A program made the position numbers and the translations under genes. The notes below the pieces were generated by a model that worked only from the letters and a program-made list of their open reading frames with translations, ran no database searches and was not told the origin of the DNA. A DNA stretch of 64,000 nucleotides from Bacteroidia bacterium (GTDB lineage: Bacteria; Bacteroidota; Bacteroidia; JAIBAJ01), in NCBI GenBank assembly GCA_019695265.1, contig JAIBAJ010000006.1:1-64000 (forward strand), read 5' to 3'. Numbering within the stretch: position 1 is the first letter of the stretch; the number at the start of each line of letters is the position of its first letter. Shown one piece after another: positions 34,191 through 42,396 of the stretch.

Positions 34191-36317
34191 TTAACTAATA
34201 TGAAAAGTCTTGGAATCCTTTGCTAATTCACTAATAATAGGCGCTGGGGTAAACCTTGCGCCGTGTTTTGATGATAATTCCTTCATAATTCCTTCTACAT
34301 TTTTTAATCCTAGGAAGTCCATCATTCGGAATGGTCCACCACTAAATGGAGGAAATCCCAATCCAAACACTGCCCCAATATCTCCGTCTCTAGCCGATAA
34401 AAGAATTCCTTCCTGCAAACACATGGCAGCCTCGTTCATCATAATCATTCCCATTCGTTGCTGAATTTCAGTTTTGTCCATTTTTTTGCGGTTTTCACCT
34501 CCGAAAAACCGGTAGGCTTCTGAATTTATTTTTCCACGCACTTTTTTACCCTTTTCATCATACACATAAAAACCCTTTTTATTCTTTCTTCCATGAAAGC
34601 CTCCCTCATACATTCGCACCATAGCATCAGTGATTTTAGCACCTTGTCTGGATTGAATAAACTCCTGGGTCATTTTGCCTTTATAAATGTGTGCCCCCAC
34701 ATCGATTCCAACTTCGTCCATTAAAGTTATAGGTCCAACAGGGAAACCATAATCTTTCATCACTTCATCTAATTGCAATGCGTCTGCACCTTCTTCCAAT
34801 AATAACAAGGCTTCATTTAAAAACGGACTTAAAATTCGGGTGGTGTAAAAGCCGGGTCCATCCTTTACTACAATGCATGTTTTTCCTTGTTTAATTCCTA
34901 AATCCAAACAAGTAGCTGTTACCCAATCTGCTGTTTTGTCCGTCACTATAATTTCAAGCAATGGCATTTTGGGAACAGGTGAGAAATAATGCATACCAAT
35001 AACTAATTCAGGTCTTTGGCTTGCTTCTGCAATGGCTTTAATTGGCAAGGCAGATGTGTTTGAAGCAAAAATACAGTCTGGACGAACCATATCTTCCACT
35101 TCCTTTACTACTTTCTTTTTTAAATCTAAATCCTCTAAAACCGCTTCAATAATTACATCCACCTTGTCGAAATTGTCGTAGGTGGTGGTTCCGCTTACCC
35201 TGTTAATTACAGCTTCTGCTTCAGGTAAGGTCATTGCTTTTCTCTTTACTTTTTTTGCATAATTATCCCAAATGGTCTTCTTCCCTTTAGCAACAGCTTC
35301 TTCCTTTAAATCTTTCAGTAATACATTAACGCCCTTTGCTGCCGATACTTCTGCTATTCCTGCACCCATAAAGCCTGCTCCTAACATTCCCAGGGTACGC
35401 ACCGGTCTAACAAGTTCCTTCCATGGGTTTTTCTTCATTTCCGTCATTGCAAAGAATATATTGATTAGCTGACGGCTAACATTCGTTAATATCAATTCCT
35501 CAAATTTAATAGCTTCAGCATCGTAACCTTTCTCTATACCTTGGTTCATTCCAATTTCAACACATTCTAAAATTCGTTCCGCTGCAGGATAATTTCCCCT
35601 TGTTTGTCTCAAGGTCATTTCCTTTGCCTTTTTGAATAAAACACTTCTTCCCAATGGGTTTCCTTCCAATGCCCATTCCAATGCGGTTATTTTTCTCTTA
35701 CGCTCAAATTTTCCACTTAAAATATCTTTTGCTAAATACTTGGCCGCTTCAACTAGTTGGGCCTTATTGGTTACCCTATCTGCTAATCCCATTTTATAGG
35801 CCTGCTTGCCATAAACATTTTTGCCGGTTAGCATAATATCCAATGCTTTCTGGATTCCAATTAACCTTGGCAATCGTTGGGTTCCTCCACCGCCAGGCAA
35901 TAAACCTAATTTAATTTCAGGTAAAGCTAATACAGTTCCTTCATCTGCAACAACCCTTCCATGGCAAGCTAATGCAATTTCCAGTCCCGCACCCATGCAC
36001 GATCCATGAATGGCTGCTATGATTGGTTTTTTACTCTTCTCTAGTTTAGATAAGGAGGCATGTCCTCTCCTTGTTATTGGTTCAAAATCTCCCTTTTTGG
36101 TAACCTTTTGAAACATTTCAATATCCGCACCGGCAATGAAATCCTTTTTCTTACTGGCCAATATAACCGCCTTGATAGAGCTATCGGCGTCAATTTGGCT
36201 AAAAATGCCATCAAAGGCTTGAATGAGCTCTGGTGAAACTTTGTTTACTTTTTCTCCTTCTTGGTCTAACCAAACAATGGCGAATTCTCCTTGCTTTTCT
36301 AAGGTAGCGTAGTTCAT
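34191..36317 (-). CDS. fadJ: Fatty-acid oxidation multienzyme, FadJ/FadB-like
   Basis: A 708-residue fusion. The N-terminal enoyl-CoA hydratase (1-190) carries IAGADIEMF, the oxyanion loop GSCMGAG (105-111) and E113/E134 as the catalytic pair. After a helical linker, the 3-hydroxyacyl-CoA dehydrogenase part starts with the NAD-binding GMLGAGFMGAGIAEV near 310, with HYFSPVPKMPL and the catalytic histidine-glutamate pair further on. It works in beta-oxidation with a thiolase, which is not in this window. The length and the absence of a FadB-type isomerase extension fit FadJ better, but the symbol is a judgement. Confidence 0.93.
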   Translation of the reverse strand: MNYATLEKQGEFAIVWLDQEGEKVNKVSPELIQAFDGIFSQIDADSSIKAVILASKKKDFIAGADIEMFQKVTKKGDFEPITRRGHASLSKLEKSKKPIIAAIHGSCMGAGLEIALACHGRVVADEGTVLALPEIKLGLLPGGGGTQRLPRLIGIQKALDIMLTGKNVYGKQAYKMGLADRVTNKAQLVEAAKYLAKDILSGKFERKRKITALEWALEGNPLGRSVLFKKAKEMTLRQTRGNYPAAERILECVEIGMNQGIEKGYDAEAIKFEELILTNVSRQLINIFFAMTEMKKNPWKELVRPVRTLGMLGAGFMGAGIAEVSAAKGVNVLLKDLKEEAVAKGKKTIWDNYAKKVKRKAMTLPEAEAVINRVSGTTTYDNFDKVDVIIEAVLEDLDLKKKVVKEVEDMVRPDCIFASNTSALPIKAIAEASQRPELVIGMHYFSPVPKMPLLEIIVTDKTADWVTATCLDLGIKQGKTCIVVKDGPGFYTTRILSPFLNEALLLLEEGADALQLDEVMKDYGFPVGPITLMDEVGIDVGAHIYKGKMTQEFIQSRQGAKITDAMVRMYEGGFHGRKNKKGFYVYDEKGKKVRGKINSEAYRFFGGENRKKMDKTEIQQRMGMIMMNEAAMCLQEGILLSARDGDIGAVFGLGFPPFSGGPFRMMDFLGLKNVEGIMKELSSKHGARFTPAPIISELAKDSKTFHIS

Positions 36318-36441
36318 TTTATTGCGAAATAGGGTGAGTTATTAAACTTTGGGCTGTAAAGAAAACAAATTCAGGGAAATATTACTCTTCATTAGCATTT
36401 TAAATACTCTTTTGAAGCATTTTTGCCCCAAATTCATTCAA

Positions 36442-37257
36442 ATGACTTTTTCAAAAATTACCGAACAGGCATCCAATCACCAAGACCTGGAAAAGAAAAC
36501 TGTTGAGGAACTGCTTCTTGGCATTAACGGGGAAGATAAAAAAGTTGCGGATTCAGTTGAAAAGTCAATCCCTCAAATAAAGGTGTTGGTGGAGCAAGTT
36601 GTTGAAAGAATGAAAAAAGGTGGACGTTTGTTTTATATCGGTGCCGGTACAAGCGGTCGACTAGGCGTAGTTGATGCTTCAGAATGTCCTCCAACCTTTG
36701 GAGTTGAACAAGGTGTTGTGGTAGGGTTAATTGCAGGCGGTGATGCAGCTATTCGAAAAGCGGTAGAGTTTGCCGAAGATTCGCTTACCCAAGGCTGGCA
36801 AGATTTGCAAGAGTTTATGATAAATGATCTGGATTCCGTTATAGGTATTGCCGCCTCCGGAACAACTCCTTATGTAATTGCAGCCCTAGTTGAATGTAAT
36901 AATAATGGAATCCTCACGGGGTGTATTACCTGTAATCCGGGAAGCCCGGTTGCGACAGTAGCTCGATATCCGGTTGAAGTTGCCGTTGGTCCTGAATTCG
37001 TTACCGGTAGCACCCGAATGAAAAGTGGAACAGCACAAAAAATGGTACTAAATATGATTTCCACCACCGCTATGATTCAATTAGGTAAGGTGAAAGGGAA
37101 TCGAATGGTTGATATGCAATTAAGCAATAATAAATTGGTTGATCGAGGTACTTTAATGGTTATGAATGAGTTAGGTGTTGATTATGCCTTGGCTCAATCT
37201 CTATTACTTCAATTTGGCAGTGTACGTAAGGCCTTGGTTGGCTATAAAGACCAATAA
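36442..37257 (+). CDS. murQ: N-acetylmuramic acid 6-phosphate etherase
   Basis: Cleaves the lactyl ether of MurNAc-6-phosphate to give GlcNAc-6-phosphate and lactate in peptidoglycan recycling. The 271-residue SIS-domain protein has GAGTSGRLGVVDASECPPTFG (in pieces, near 66-86), the catalytic glutamate in that ASE, and IAASGTTPYV near 135. I place the start at ATG 36442; the frame upstream from TTG 36349 would add 31 residues absent from the family. Divergent from fadJ. It pairs in theme with the glucosaminidase and transglycosylase encoded elsewhere in the window. Confidence 0.96.
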   Translation: MTFSKITEQASNHQDLEKKTVEELLLGINGEDKKVADSVEKSIPQIKVLVEQVVERMKKGGRLFYIGAGTSGRLGVVDASECPPTFGVEQGVVVGLIAGGDAAIRKAVEFAEDSLTQGWQDLQEFMINDLDSVIGIAASGTTPYVIAALVECNNNGILTGCITCNPGSPVATVARYPVEVAVGPEFVTGSTRMKSGTAQKMVLNMISTTAMIQLGKVKGNRMVDMQLSNNKLVDRGTLMVMNELGVDYALAQSLLLQFGSVRKALVGYKDQ

Positions 37258-37326
37258 GTTATTTTTACCCTTCAATCCCATTATTCGAGGTATTTTCTTT
37301 ACTTTGCCCTCCATTTTCAGTTTAGC

Positions 37327-38595
37327 ATGAAGAAATTTATACTCCTTAGTTTCCTTGTAATTCTTTCAATACAGTCTTTTTCCGCCATTTGGAGGACTTA
37401 CAATACCCAAAATTCAGGTTTGCCGGCCAATGAAGTGATTGCCGTTGAATTTGATACCGATGGAACTCTTTGGATTGGTACCATTTATGGCGGTGCCGCT
37501 CATTTTTATCCCTGGCTTAACCTTTGGGTTCAATATACCGATACCAACTCGCTCATGCCGGATAAGGAGGTAAGGGCTATTGCCATTGCCAATGGTGGCA
37601 CCAAATGGTTTGGTACCAAAAAGGGCCTGGTTAAAATGGTAGGTGATGAATTAACTGTTTATACAAAATCCAATAGTTTGCTGCCTAGCAATAAGGTCAA
37701 TATTATTCGTAAAGATGATAATGGTTTTATTTGGGTAGGCACCAATGGTGGACTGGTTAAGATTAATGGTGATGTTTGGCAAACTTACACTCCGGTCAAC
37801 TCTTCTTTGCCCGATAGTATTGTAACTTCCATTGATTTCAAAGATAACAATTTATGGATCGGAACATTTAACAAAGGATTAGCTAAGTTCAGTAACAATA
37901 CATGGGAAGTATTTAACCAATCTTCCGGTGATTTTCAAAGTAATCAGGTTTTTTCCCTGGGTTTTTCTGGTTCAACACCACTTGTTCGCATGGCCGAAGG
38001 TGTTTATAAATACGAAGGCGGAGCATGGGATACCTTACCCGGTTTCTTTGGATTGCCTAATTTTTACAACAGACGTATCATCGAAGATAATTCCGGTAAC
38101 CTATGGTTTGATAAATTTTATGTTTCTATCGATTCGGTATTTAACCTGGATACCTTACCCGATTTAGATACAGTAATTTTTTCCAATAACTATAGTCTTT
38201 CTCAATATAACAATGGGCTATTTTTAAATGAGTTTACCTTTAATAATTCCGGTCTTCTAACTAATAAAGTCTATAGCATCTTTATAGATAAAGGTAGCAA
38301 TACCTTGTTTATCGGTACTGAAAATGGAAACCTTACTCTTTACAATCCTGCCGGAATTACCATTGGTACCGAAGAACTGAGTGCTGTGAAAGAACATGTA
38401 TATCCCAATCCAAGCAATTCTATTATACATTTTGCAAAGAATACCGAGACATTGACTATATCAGATATTTCCGGGAATGTAATTTTCAGAGGAAATGATA
38501 ATACAGTGGATGTATCAGCTTTCAACAATGGGATATATTTGGTGCAGTGGACCGCTAACGGGAAAGTGTACTCAGAGAAATTTGTAAAAAACTAA
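37327..38595 (+). CDS. Secreted two-component-propeller protein with T9SS tail
   Basis: A 422-residue exported protein. Signal peptide 1-20; then about seven propeller repeats with the signature LWIGT or WVGTNGGLVK (near 55, 98, 138, 176, 321); then a type IX secretion C-terminal domain from about 355 (VYPNPSNSIIHF, with a final YSEKFVKN). It should be exported across the outer membrane by the type IX system and anchored or released. Unlike the hybrid two-component sensors that use this propeller, it has no kinase part. It sits just before the DUF2304 gene with one base between, so it may head that operon. Confidence 0.92.
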   Translation: MKKFILLSFLVILSIQSFSAIWRTYNTQNSGLPANEVIAVEFDTDGTLWIGTIYGGAAHFYPWLNLWVQYTDTNSLMPDKEVRAIAIANGGTKWFGTKKGLVKMVGDELTVYTKSNSLLPSNKVNIIRKDDNGFIWVGTNGGLVKINGDVWQTYTPVNSSLPDSIVTSIDFKDNNLWIGTFNKGLAKFSNNTWEVFNQSSGDFQSNQVFSLGFSGSTPLVRMAEGVYKYEGGAWDTLPGFFGLPNFYNRRIIEDNSGNLWFDKFYVSIDSVFNLDTLPDLDTVIFSNNYSLSQYNNGLFLNEFTFNNSGLLTNKVYSIFIDKGSNTLFIGTENGNLTLYNPAGITIGTEELSAVKEHVYPNPSNSIIHFAKNTETLTISDISGNVIFRGNDNTVDVSAFNNGIYLVQWTANGKVYSEKFVKN

Positions 38596-38596
38596 A

Positions 38597-38959
38597 ATGG
38601 GTCGAATCCAGCTTATTGCCATTGCAGTTAGTCTGAGTTTCTTAATCTACATCAGCAGATTAATTGTTAAAGGTAAATTGCGCGAAGAGTATGCTTTCGT
38701 GTGGATAGTTTGTACAATTGTTCTCATCCTTTTTTCTCTTTGGCGAAAGGGTTTGGATGTGGTAAGTCATTGGTTGGGCATTTATGATCCGCCCAATATG
38801 GTATTTACCGGGGCTATTTTTGCCATTCTTATTTATTTGCTTCACCTTTCAATTACTGTCTCTAAGCTCACCAGGCAGAATAAAACCCTGGCCCAGGAAT
38901 TGGCATTAATGAAGCAGGAACAACAAGCCAAAGCCCAGCAAGGTGAAAGCAGCAATTGA
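38597..38959 (+). CDS. DUF2304 family membrane protein
   Basis: A 120-residue small membrane protein of the DUF2304 family: three hydrophobic segments (3-18, 31-47, 68-88), the conserved KGKLREEYAFVWI after the first, and a charged coiled-coil-like tail rich in Q and K. The family commonly sits beside glycosyltransferases and is thought to act with membrane glycan synthesis, though its mechanism is unknown. Here the neighbours are an unknown 132-residue protein overlapping by 17 bases and a GMC oxidoreductase, which is an unusual setting. Confidence 0.88.
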   Translation: MGRIQLIAIAVSLSFLIYISRLIVKGKLREEYAFVWIVCTIVLILFSLWRKGLDVVSHWLGIYDPPNMVFTGAIFAILIYLLHLSITVSKLTRQNKTLAQELALMKQEQQAKAQQGESSN

Positions 38960-39341
38960 ATTAGAAAAAGAGGCTATTGCCATTTCTATTTACCTTTTGG
39001 GTAAACCTTGCTCTTCTACTTTGGTGGAACGATACATACGGGCTCATCAAAAACATGAGATTAAGCTGGAACATAAAGACGTGAAGCTTTGGAAATGGGC
39101 TTTGAATGGACGTTTTTGGATGGCTTGTATTGATTCCGGGTTGGCCTTGGTTCAGCCCAAAAGTCCTATTAGACGGAAAATATTTACCATGCTGGCCATT
39201 CTGGAAGCCTCTGTGGAAAATACCTCCTTTTTTTTGCCCACTGCTCAATCTCCTTTTGTGGTTTGGGTTAAACTCTTTCAGCAAGGTGTTAAGGCTGTAT
39301 TTTTCAGCTTGCTTGGATTGGTTTTAGTTAAACTTATTTGA
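38943..39341 (+). CDS. Hypothetical protein, 132 aa
   Basis: I do not recognise this protein. It starts with GTG at 38943, overlapping the DUF2304 gene by 17 bases, and ends directly at the start of the GMC oxidoreductase gene. Seen: a mixed helical N-terminal part (LEKEAIAISIYLLGK), a tryptophan-rich centre (KDVKLWKWALNGRFWMACID) and a hydrophobic C-terminus (VKAVFFSLLGLVLVKLI, about 115-131) that could be a membrane anchor. The tight packing on both sides argues that it is a real gene and acts with its neighbours. Confidence 0.75.
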   Translation: MKAAIELEKEAIAISIYLLGKPCSSTLVERYIRAHQKHEIKLEHKDVKLWKWALNGRFWMACIDSGLALVQPKSPIRRKIFTMLAILEASVENTSFFLPTAQSPFVVWVKLFQQGVKAVFFSLLGLVLVKLI

Positions 39342-40955
39342 TTGGAAAAGCAGTACGAATATATAGTTATTGGTTCTGGTGCTACCGGAGCTATTGCAGC
39401 AAAAACATTAGTTGAAGCAGGTAAGGAAACCTTGGTTATTGATCCCGGAGTTTGGAACGAAGAAAAACGTAAAAAAATACCCGATCTTTCCTGGGAGGAA
39501 ATCCGGAAAACCGATACCAATCAGCATTCCTATTTCTTAGGGGATGATTTCGAAGGAATAGTTTGGGAAGAAAGTCGGGTAGGTTCACAGTTAACCCCTC
39601 CTCGTACCTACCTCAAAGAAAAAACCGAACAATGGTTACCCTTCCTTTCCAATTCTTTTTTTCCATTTGAAAGTATGGCAAAAGGTGGGCTAGGAGGGGG
39701 GTGGGGAACTGGATGCTTTGTGTTTAGTAATCCGGAATTGGATCAATGTGGTCTGGATCCCAAAACAATGGAGCAGGCCTACCGCCAAGTGGCATCATGG
39801 ATTGGAATGTCGGGACAGCAGGATGATGGTTCCAATTTTGCTATTGGAAATCTGAAGAACCTGCAAACTCCATTACCTCTCGACTCTTCTATGCTTGGTA
39901 TTTTTTCAAACTATGACAAACATAAGGAAACCCTTCAAAAGCAAGGTTTTTGGCTTGGACGTTCCGGTATGGCTTTGCTTTCCGAACCAATAGATGGCAG
40001 AAAAGCTTCTCAAGGGTACGATATGGAGTTTTGGGGCGACAATGATTACAGTGCCTACCGCAGTTGGATGACCATTGACCAACTACTTTCCAAGCCCAAC
40101 TTTACTTTAGTTTCCGGGTGGATGGCAATACGGTTCGAAGAGGATGAAGGTGGTGTTACGGTTTGGGCTCAATCGTTAGAAACGAATGAAGTTCAGGCAT
40201 TTAAGGCTAAGAAATTGATAATTGCTGCAGGCGTTTTATCTACGGCCCGCCTGGTATTGCGTTCGCAAGAGGCTTACCAACATAAATTGCCTGTGCTTTG
40301 TAATGCCTATACGTATATGCCTACCATAAATTGGTCTAATTTAGGTTTGGGTTATGATACCAAACGATCCGGTCTATGTCAGGCAATTTTGTTCCGTGAT
40401 ACCGGAGCTAACCAACAGGAAGTGGCCCAGGCTGCCTTGTTTGGATACCGCCAGTTGTTATTGTTTAAACTTGCCAAAGAAGCTCCATTGGGATTTGCTT
40501 TTTCAAAAGAAATTATGCGATTACTGGAGTCAGCATTTATTATTGCAGGAATCCATCATCCCGAGCAGGCAGGAGGCGAAAAATGGATTGAATTGGTTCG
40601 GGCTGAGTCTTATCAGACCGGCGATGTTCTGAGAGGTGAATATCGCCATTCGCAAGCAGAGGAGAATCGCTTTTTTGAAACTGAGAAGGCCTATAAGAAA
40701 GCCTTGTTCAAGCTGGGTTGTTTGCCTTTGAAAGCTATCCGAACCCCGCAAGGAGGCAGTATTCATTATGCCGGCACTTTGCCTTTTTCTGATTCAGATC
40801 AACCGTTTCATATTCAACGAAATGGACGTTTAAATGGATTTCAAAAGGTATTTGTAGGAGACGGTTCCGGTTTCCGCTATCTTCCCGCTAAGGGGTTAAC
40901 ATTGAGTCTGATGGCTAATGCTTTTTTAGTAGCAAATGCGGCAATGGAGCACTAG
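39342..40955 (+). CDS. GMC family flavin oxidoreductase
   Basis: A 537-residue FAD-dependent oxidoreductase of the glucose-methanol-choline class. The dinucleotide site IVIGSGATGAIAAKTL starts at residue 9, GGLGGGWGTGCFV lies near 115, and the C-terminal signature GGSIHYAGTLPFSD...FVGDGSGFRYLPAKGLTLSLMANA has the usual catalytic histidine (GSIHYAG). The start is TTG 39342: it touches the stop of the previous gene and the FAD motif lies too near the N-terminus for any later codon. There is no signal peptide. Substrate is unknown; with the DUF2304 neighbour a sugar- or polyprenol-linked alcohol is conceivable. Confidence 0.9.
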   Translation: MEKQYEYIVIGSGATGAIAAKTLVEAGKETLVIDPGVWNEEKRKKIPDLSWEEIRKTDTNQHSYFLGDDFEGIVWEESRVGSQLTPPRTYLKEKTEQWLPFLSNSFFPFESMAKGGLGGGWGTGCFVFSNPELDQCGLDPKTMEQAYRQVASWIGMSGQQDDGSNFAIGNLKNLQTPLPLDSSMLGIFSNYDKHKETLQKQGFWLGRSGMALLSEPIDGRKASQGYDMEFWGDNDYSAYRSWMTIDQLLSKPNFTLVSGWMAIRFEEDEGGVTVWAQSLETNEVQAFKAKKLIIAAGVLSTARLVLRSQEAYQHKLPVLCNAYTYMPTINWSNLGLGYDTKRSGLCQAILFRDTGANQQEVAQAALFGYRQLLLFKLAKEAPLGFAFSKEIMRLLESAFIIAGIHHPEQAGGEKWIELVRAESYQTGDVLRGEYRHSQAEENRFFETEKAYKKALFKLGCLPLKAIRTPQGGSIHYAGTLPFSDSDQPFHIQRNGRLNGFQKVFVGDGSGFRYLPAKGLTLSLMANAFLVANAAMEH

Positions 40956-41082
40956 GGCTTTTCAAGGTGAGCCTTGGGCAAATACGTCTAGGTATTTTTA
41001 GGTTAAGTTTTCATTCCAACTAGTATAGGGTATTTTAAAATCCTTCATCGTTCTTGATTGACTTTTTTTTAATACCTTGTAT

Positions 41083-41236
41083 GCGGGCCCCCTCCGCCCA
41101 ACAATTGTTTGGCTAAACTTCGAGCAACTTGCATGGGCGTTCGGGTCACGCTTTCGGCTGTAGTCCTCGTCGCACTTGGCTAGCGCCGCATGCTCCTGTG
41201 GGCTACTTGCCTCAATCGTTGCCCGAGGTGCAAGCC
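41083..41236 (+). repeat. Type A interspersed structured repeat, copy A5
   Basis: 154-bp plus-strand copy. Outer CGGGC/GCCCG, middle GTAGTCC/GGGCTAC, apical GCA-CTT-GGC-TAGC-GCC-GCA-TGC, with G-C at a position that is C-G or A-T in other copies. TACCTTGT, similar to a -7 box, lies at 41073-41080 just before it. A type B copy in opposite relative orientation follows 109 bases later. Apart from these two elements and the EPS promoter, the 685-base gap 40956-41640 shows nothing. Confidence 0.92.
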
Positions 41237-41344
41237 TAAAGTATGGTGCATGGAATTGAAGTTTTTAGGTAAACAGGCTTATTCTGCCACCTTGTTTTCT
41301 ATTTTCTGACAAACAACCAAAGTTATGGAATTGCACGGTATTTT

Positions 41345-41480
41345 CGGGTAGGGATAGAAGTGGAAAGCCCACAGCTAACCGCGGCGTTAGCCAAGGTTGG
41401 CGAGGACTTGGAACGGATAGCCCGGGCCTGAGCCATTCTAAAGCCTGAGATAAAATGGAATGTTATGCGAAGGCACCCGC
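41345..41480 (-). repeat. Type B interspersed structured repeat, copy B1
   Basis: 136-bp element related to type A, with sense taken as minus by the A alignment. In that sense it begins GCGGGTGCCTTCGC and ends TATCCCTACCCG. Outer stem CGGGT/ACCCG replaces CGGGC/GCCCG of type A. The middle stem AAGTCC/GGGCTT replaces GTAGTCC/GGGCTAC. The apical hairpin is AACC-TT-GGC-TAAC-GCC-GC-GGTT, fully paired. It lies between the GMC gene and the EPS operon promoter. Confidence 0.88.
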
Positions 41481-41602
41481 ATCCAAGAAATTTAAAATTG
41501 GAGCTTTTTACAACTTATAATTCCAAAAGGGAGCCTGCTATTTTTTGAACTAAAAGGCTGATTTTAAACGAAAGTGATAAGATTTTTCTTAAAAAAGACA
41601 GG

Positions 41603-41636
41603 TTTGGAAAATGAACTCTAAATATTGCTAACTTTG
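41603..41636 (+). promoter_or_regulatory. Promoter of the EPS operon
   Basis: TTTG at 41603-41606, a 22-base spacer, then TAACTTTG at 41629-41636, all fitting the Bacteroidota consensus. The -7 box ends 4 bases before the first possible start codon (TTG 41641; GTG 41644), so the transcript should have almost no leader. Confidence 0.7.
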
Positions 41637-41640
41637 CCGA

Positions 41641-42396
41641 TTGGTGAATTCATTGAGACGATTTATATTATTTGTATTACTTGGATTAACGCTTGGTTCG
41701 TGTAGATATTACAACCAGAACCGCATGTTAAGAACGGATAATTTTTATCCTTATTCGGTATTCGATACTACAGCGGTTATCAAAAATTACCGTCTTACCC
41801 CAGGTGATTGGATTCAGTTTAATGTTACTTCCAACCGCGGATCGGTCTATGTTTCAGGGTTAACCAATCGAATTCAGGAGAACAATAATTTTATGGCCAA
41901 GGTGGAGGAAGATGGTTTTGTAAAATTGCCATCGGTAGGAAGAGTTTATTTGCAAGGTTTAACCTTTAGACAGGCCGAATTGATGTTGGAAGATGAATAT
42001 TCCAAGTATATAAATGACCCTTTTGTGACTTTGCAATTTTCGAATAAGCGAGTTTTTTTGTTTATTGGAGGCTTAGCTTCGGTGGTTCAATTGAAGTACG
42101 ACAATACCACCTTGTTTGAAGTGTTAGCAACATCGGGAGGTTTACCGGAAAATGCAAAAGCATATAAGGTTAAAATCATACGAGGCAACCTCAGCGATCC
42201 TAAGGTGTATATTGTGGATTTAAGTCAGTTAAAAGGGCTTAAAAATGCCGACTTAGTAATGCAAGGCAACGATATCATTTATATTGAAACCCGCAGAAAC
42301 ATTGCAGGTCAGACCTTACAGCAAATTACGCCATGGGTGTCGATTTTGTCGACTCTCTTGTTAACTTTTACATTGATTAAGACCTTAACAAAATAG
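41641..42396 (+). CDS. Polysaccharide export lipoprotein, Wza-like
   Basis: A 251-residue outer-membrane polysaccharide export protein. It has a lipoprotein signal (FILFVLLGLTLGSC), a polysaccharide biosynthesis/export domain (about 45-120, YRLTPGDWIQFNV), an SLBB-like domain (about 135-215, FIGGLASVVQLKYDNTTLFEVLA) and a C-terminal hydrophobic segment (234-249). It is shorter than E. coli Wza, as usual in this phylum. The start is TTG 41641 or GTG 41644; both are just after the -7 box and I cannot separate them. It directly abuts the Wzc-like gene. Confidence 0.92.
   Translation: MVNSLRRFILFVLLGLTLGSCRYYNQNRMLRTDNFYPYSVFDTTAVIKNYRLTPGDWIQFNVTSNRGSVYVSGLTNRIQENNNFMAKVEEDGFVKLPSVGRVYLQGLTFRQAELMLEDEYSKYINDPFVTLQFSNKRVFLFIGGLASVVQLKYDNTTLFEVLATSGGLPENAKAYKVKIIRGNLSDPKVYIVDLSQLKGLKNADLVMQGNDIIYIETRRNIAGQTLQQITPWVSILSTLLLTFTLIKTLTK

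Noticed and set aside
36349-36441. TTG-started N-terminal extension of MurQ
   Set aside because: Adds 31 residues not found in the family; ATG 36442 fits the conserved N-terminus.
40968-40981. Terminator after the GMC oxidoreductase gene
   Set aside because: AAGG...CCTT gives only a 4-bp stem and no T-tract follows.
41073-41080. Promoter before copy A5
   Set aside because: TACCTTGT is only an imperfect -7 box, no -33 element is at proper spacing, and the same position in most other copies is not a match, so I kept it only as a remark.
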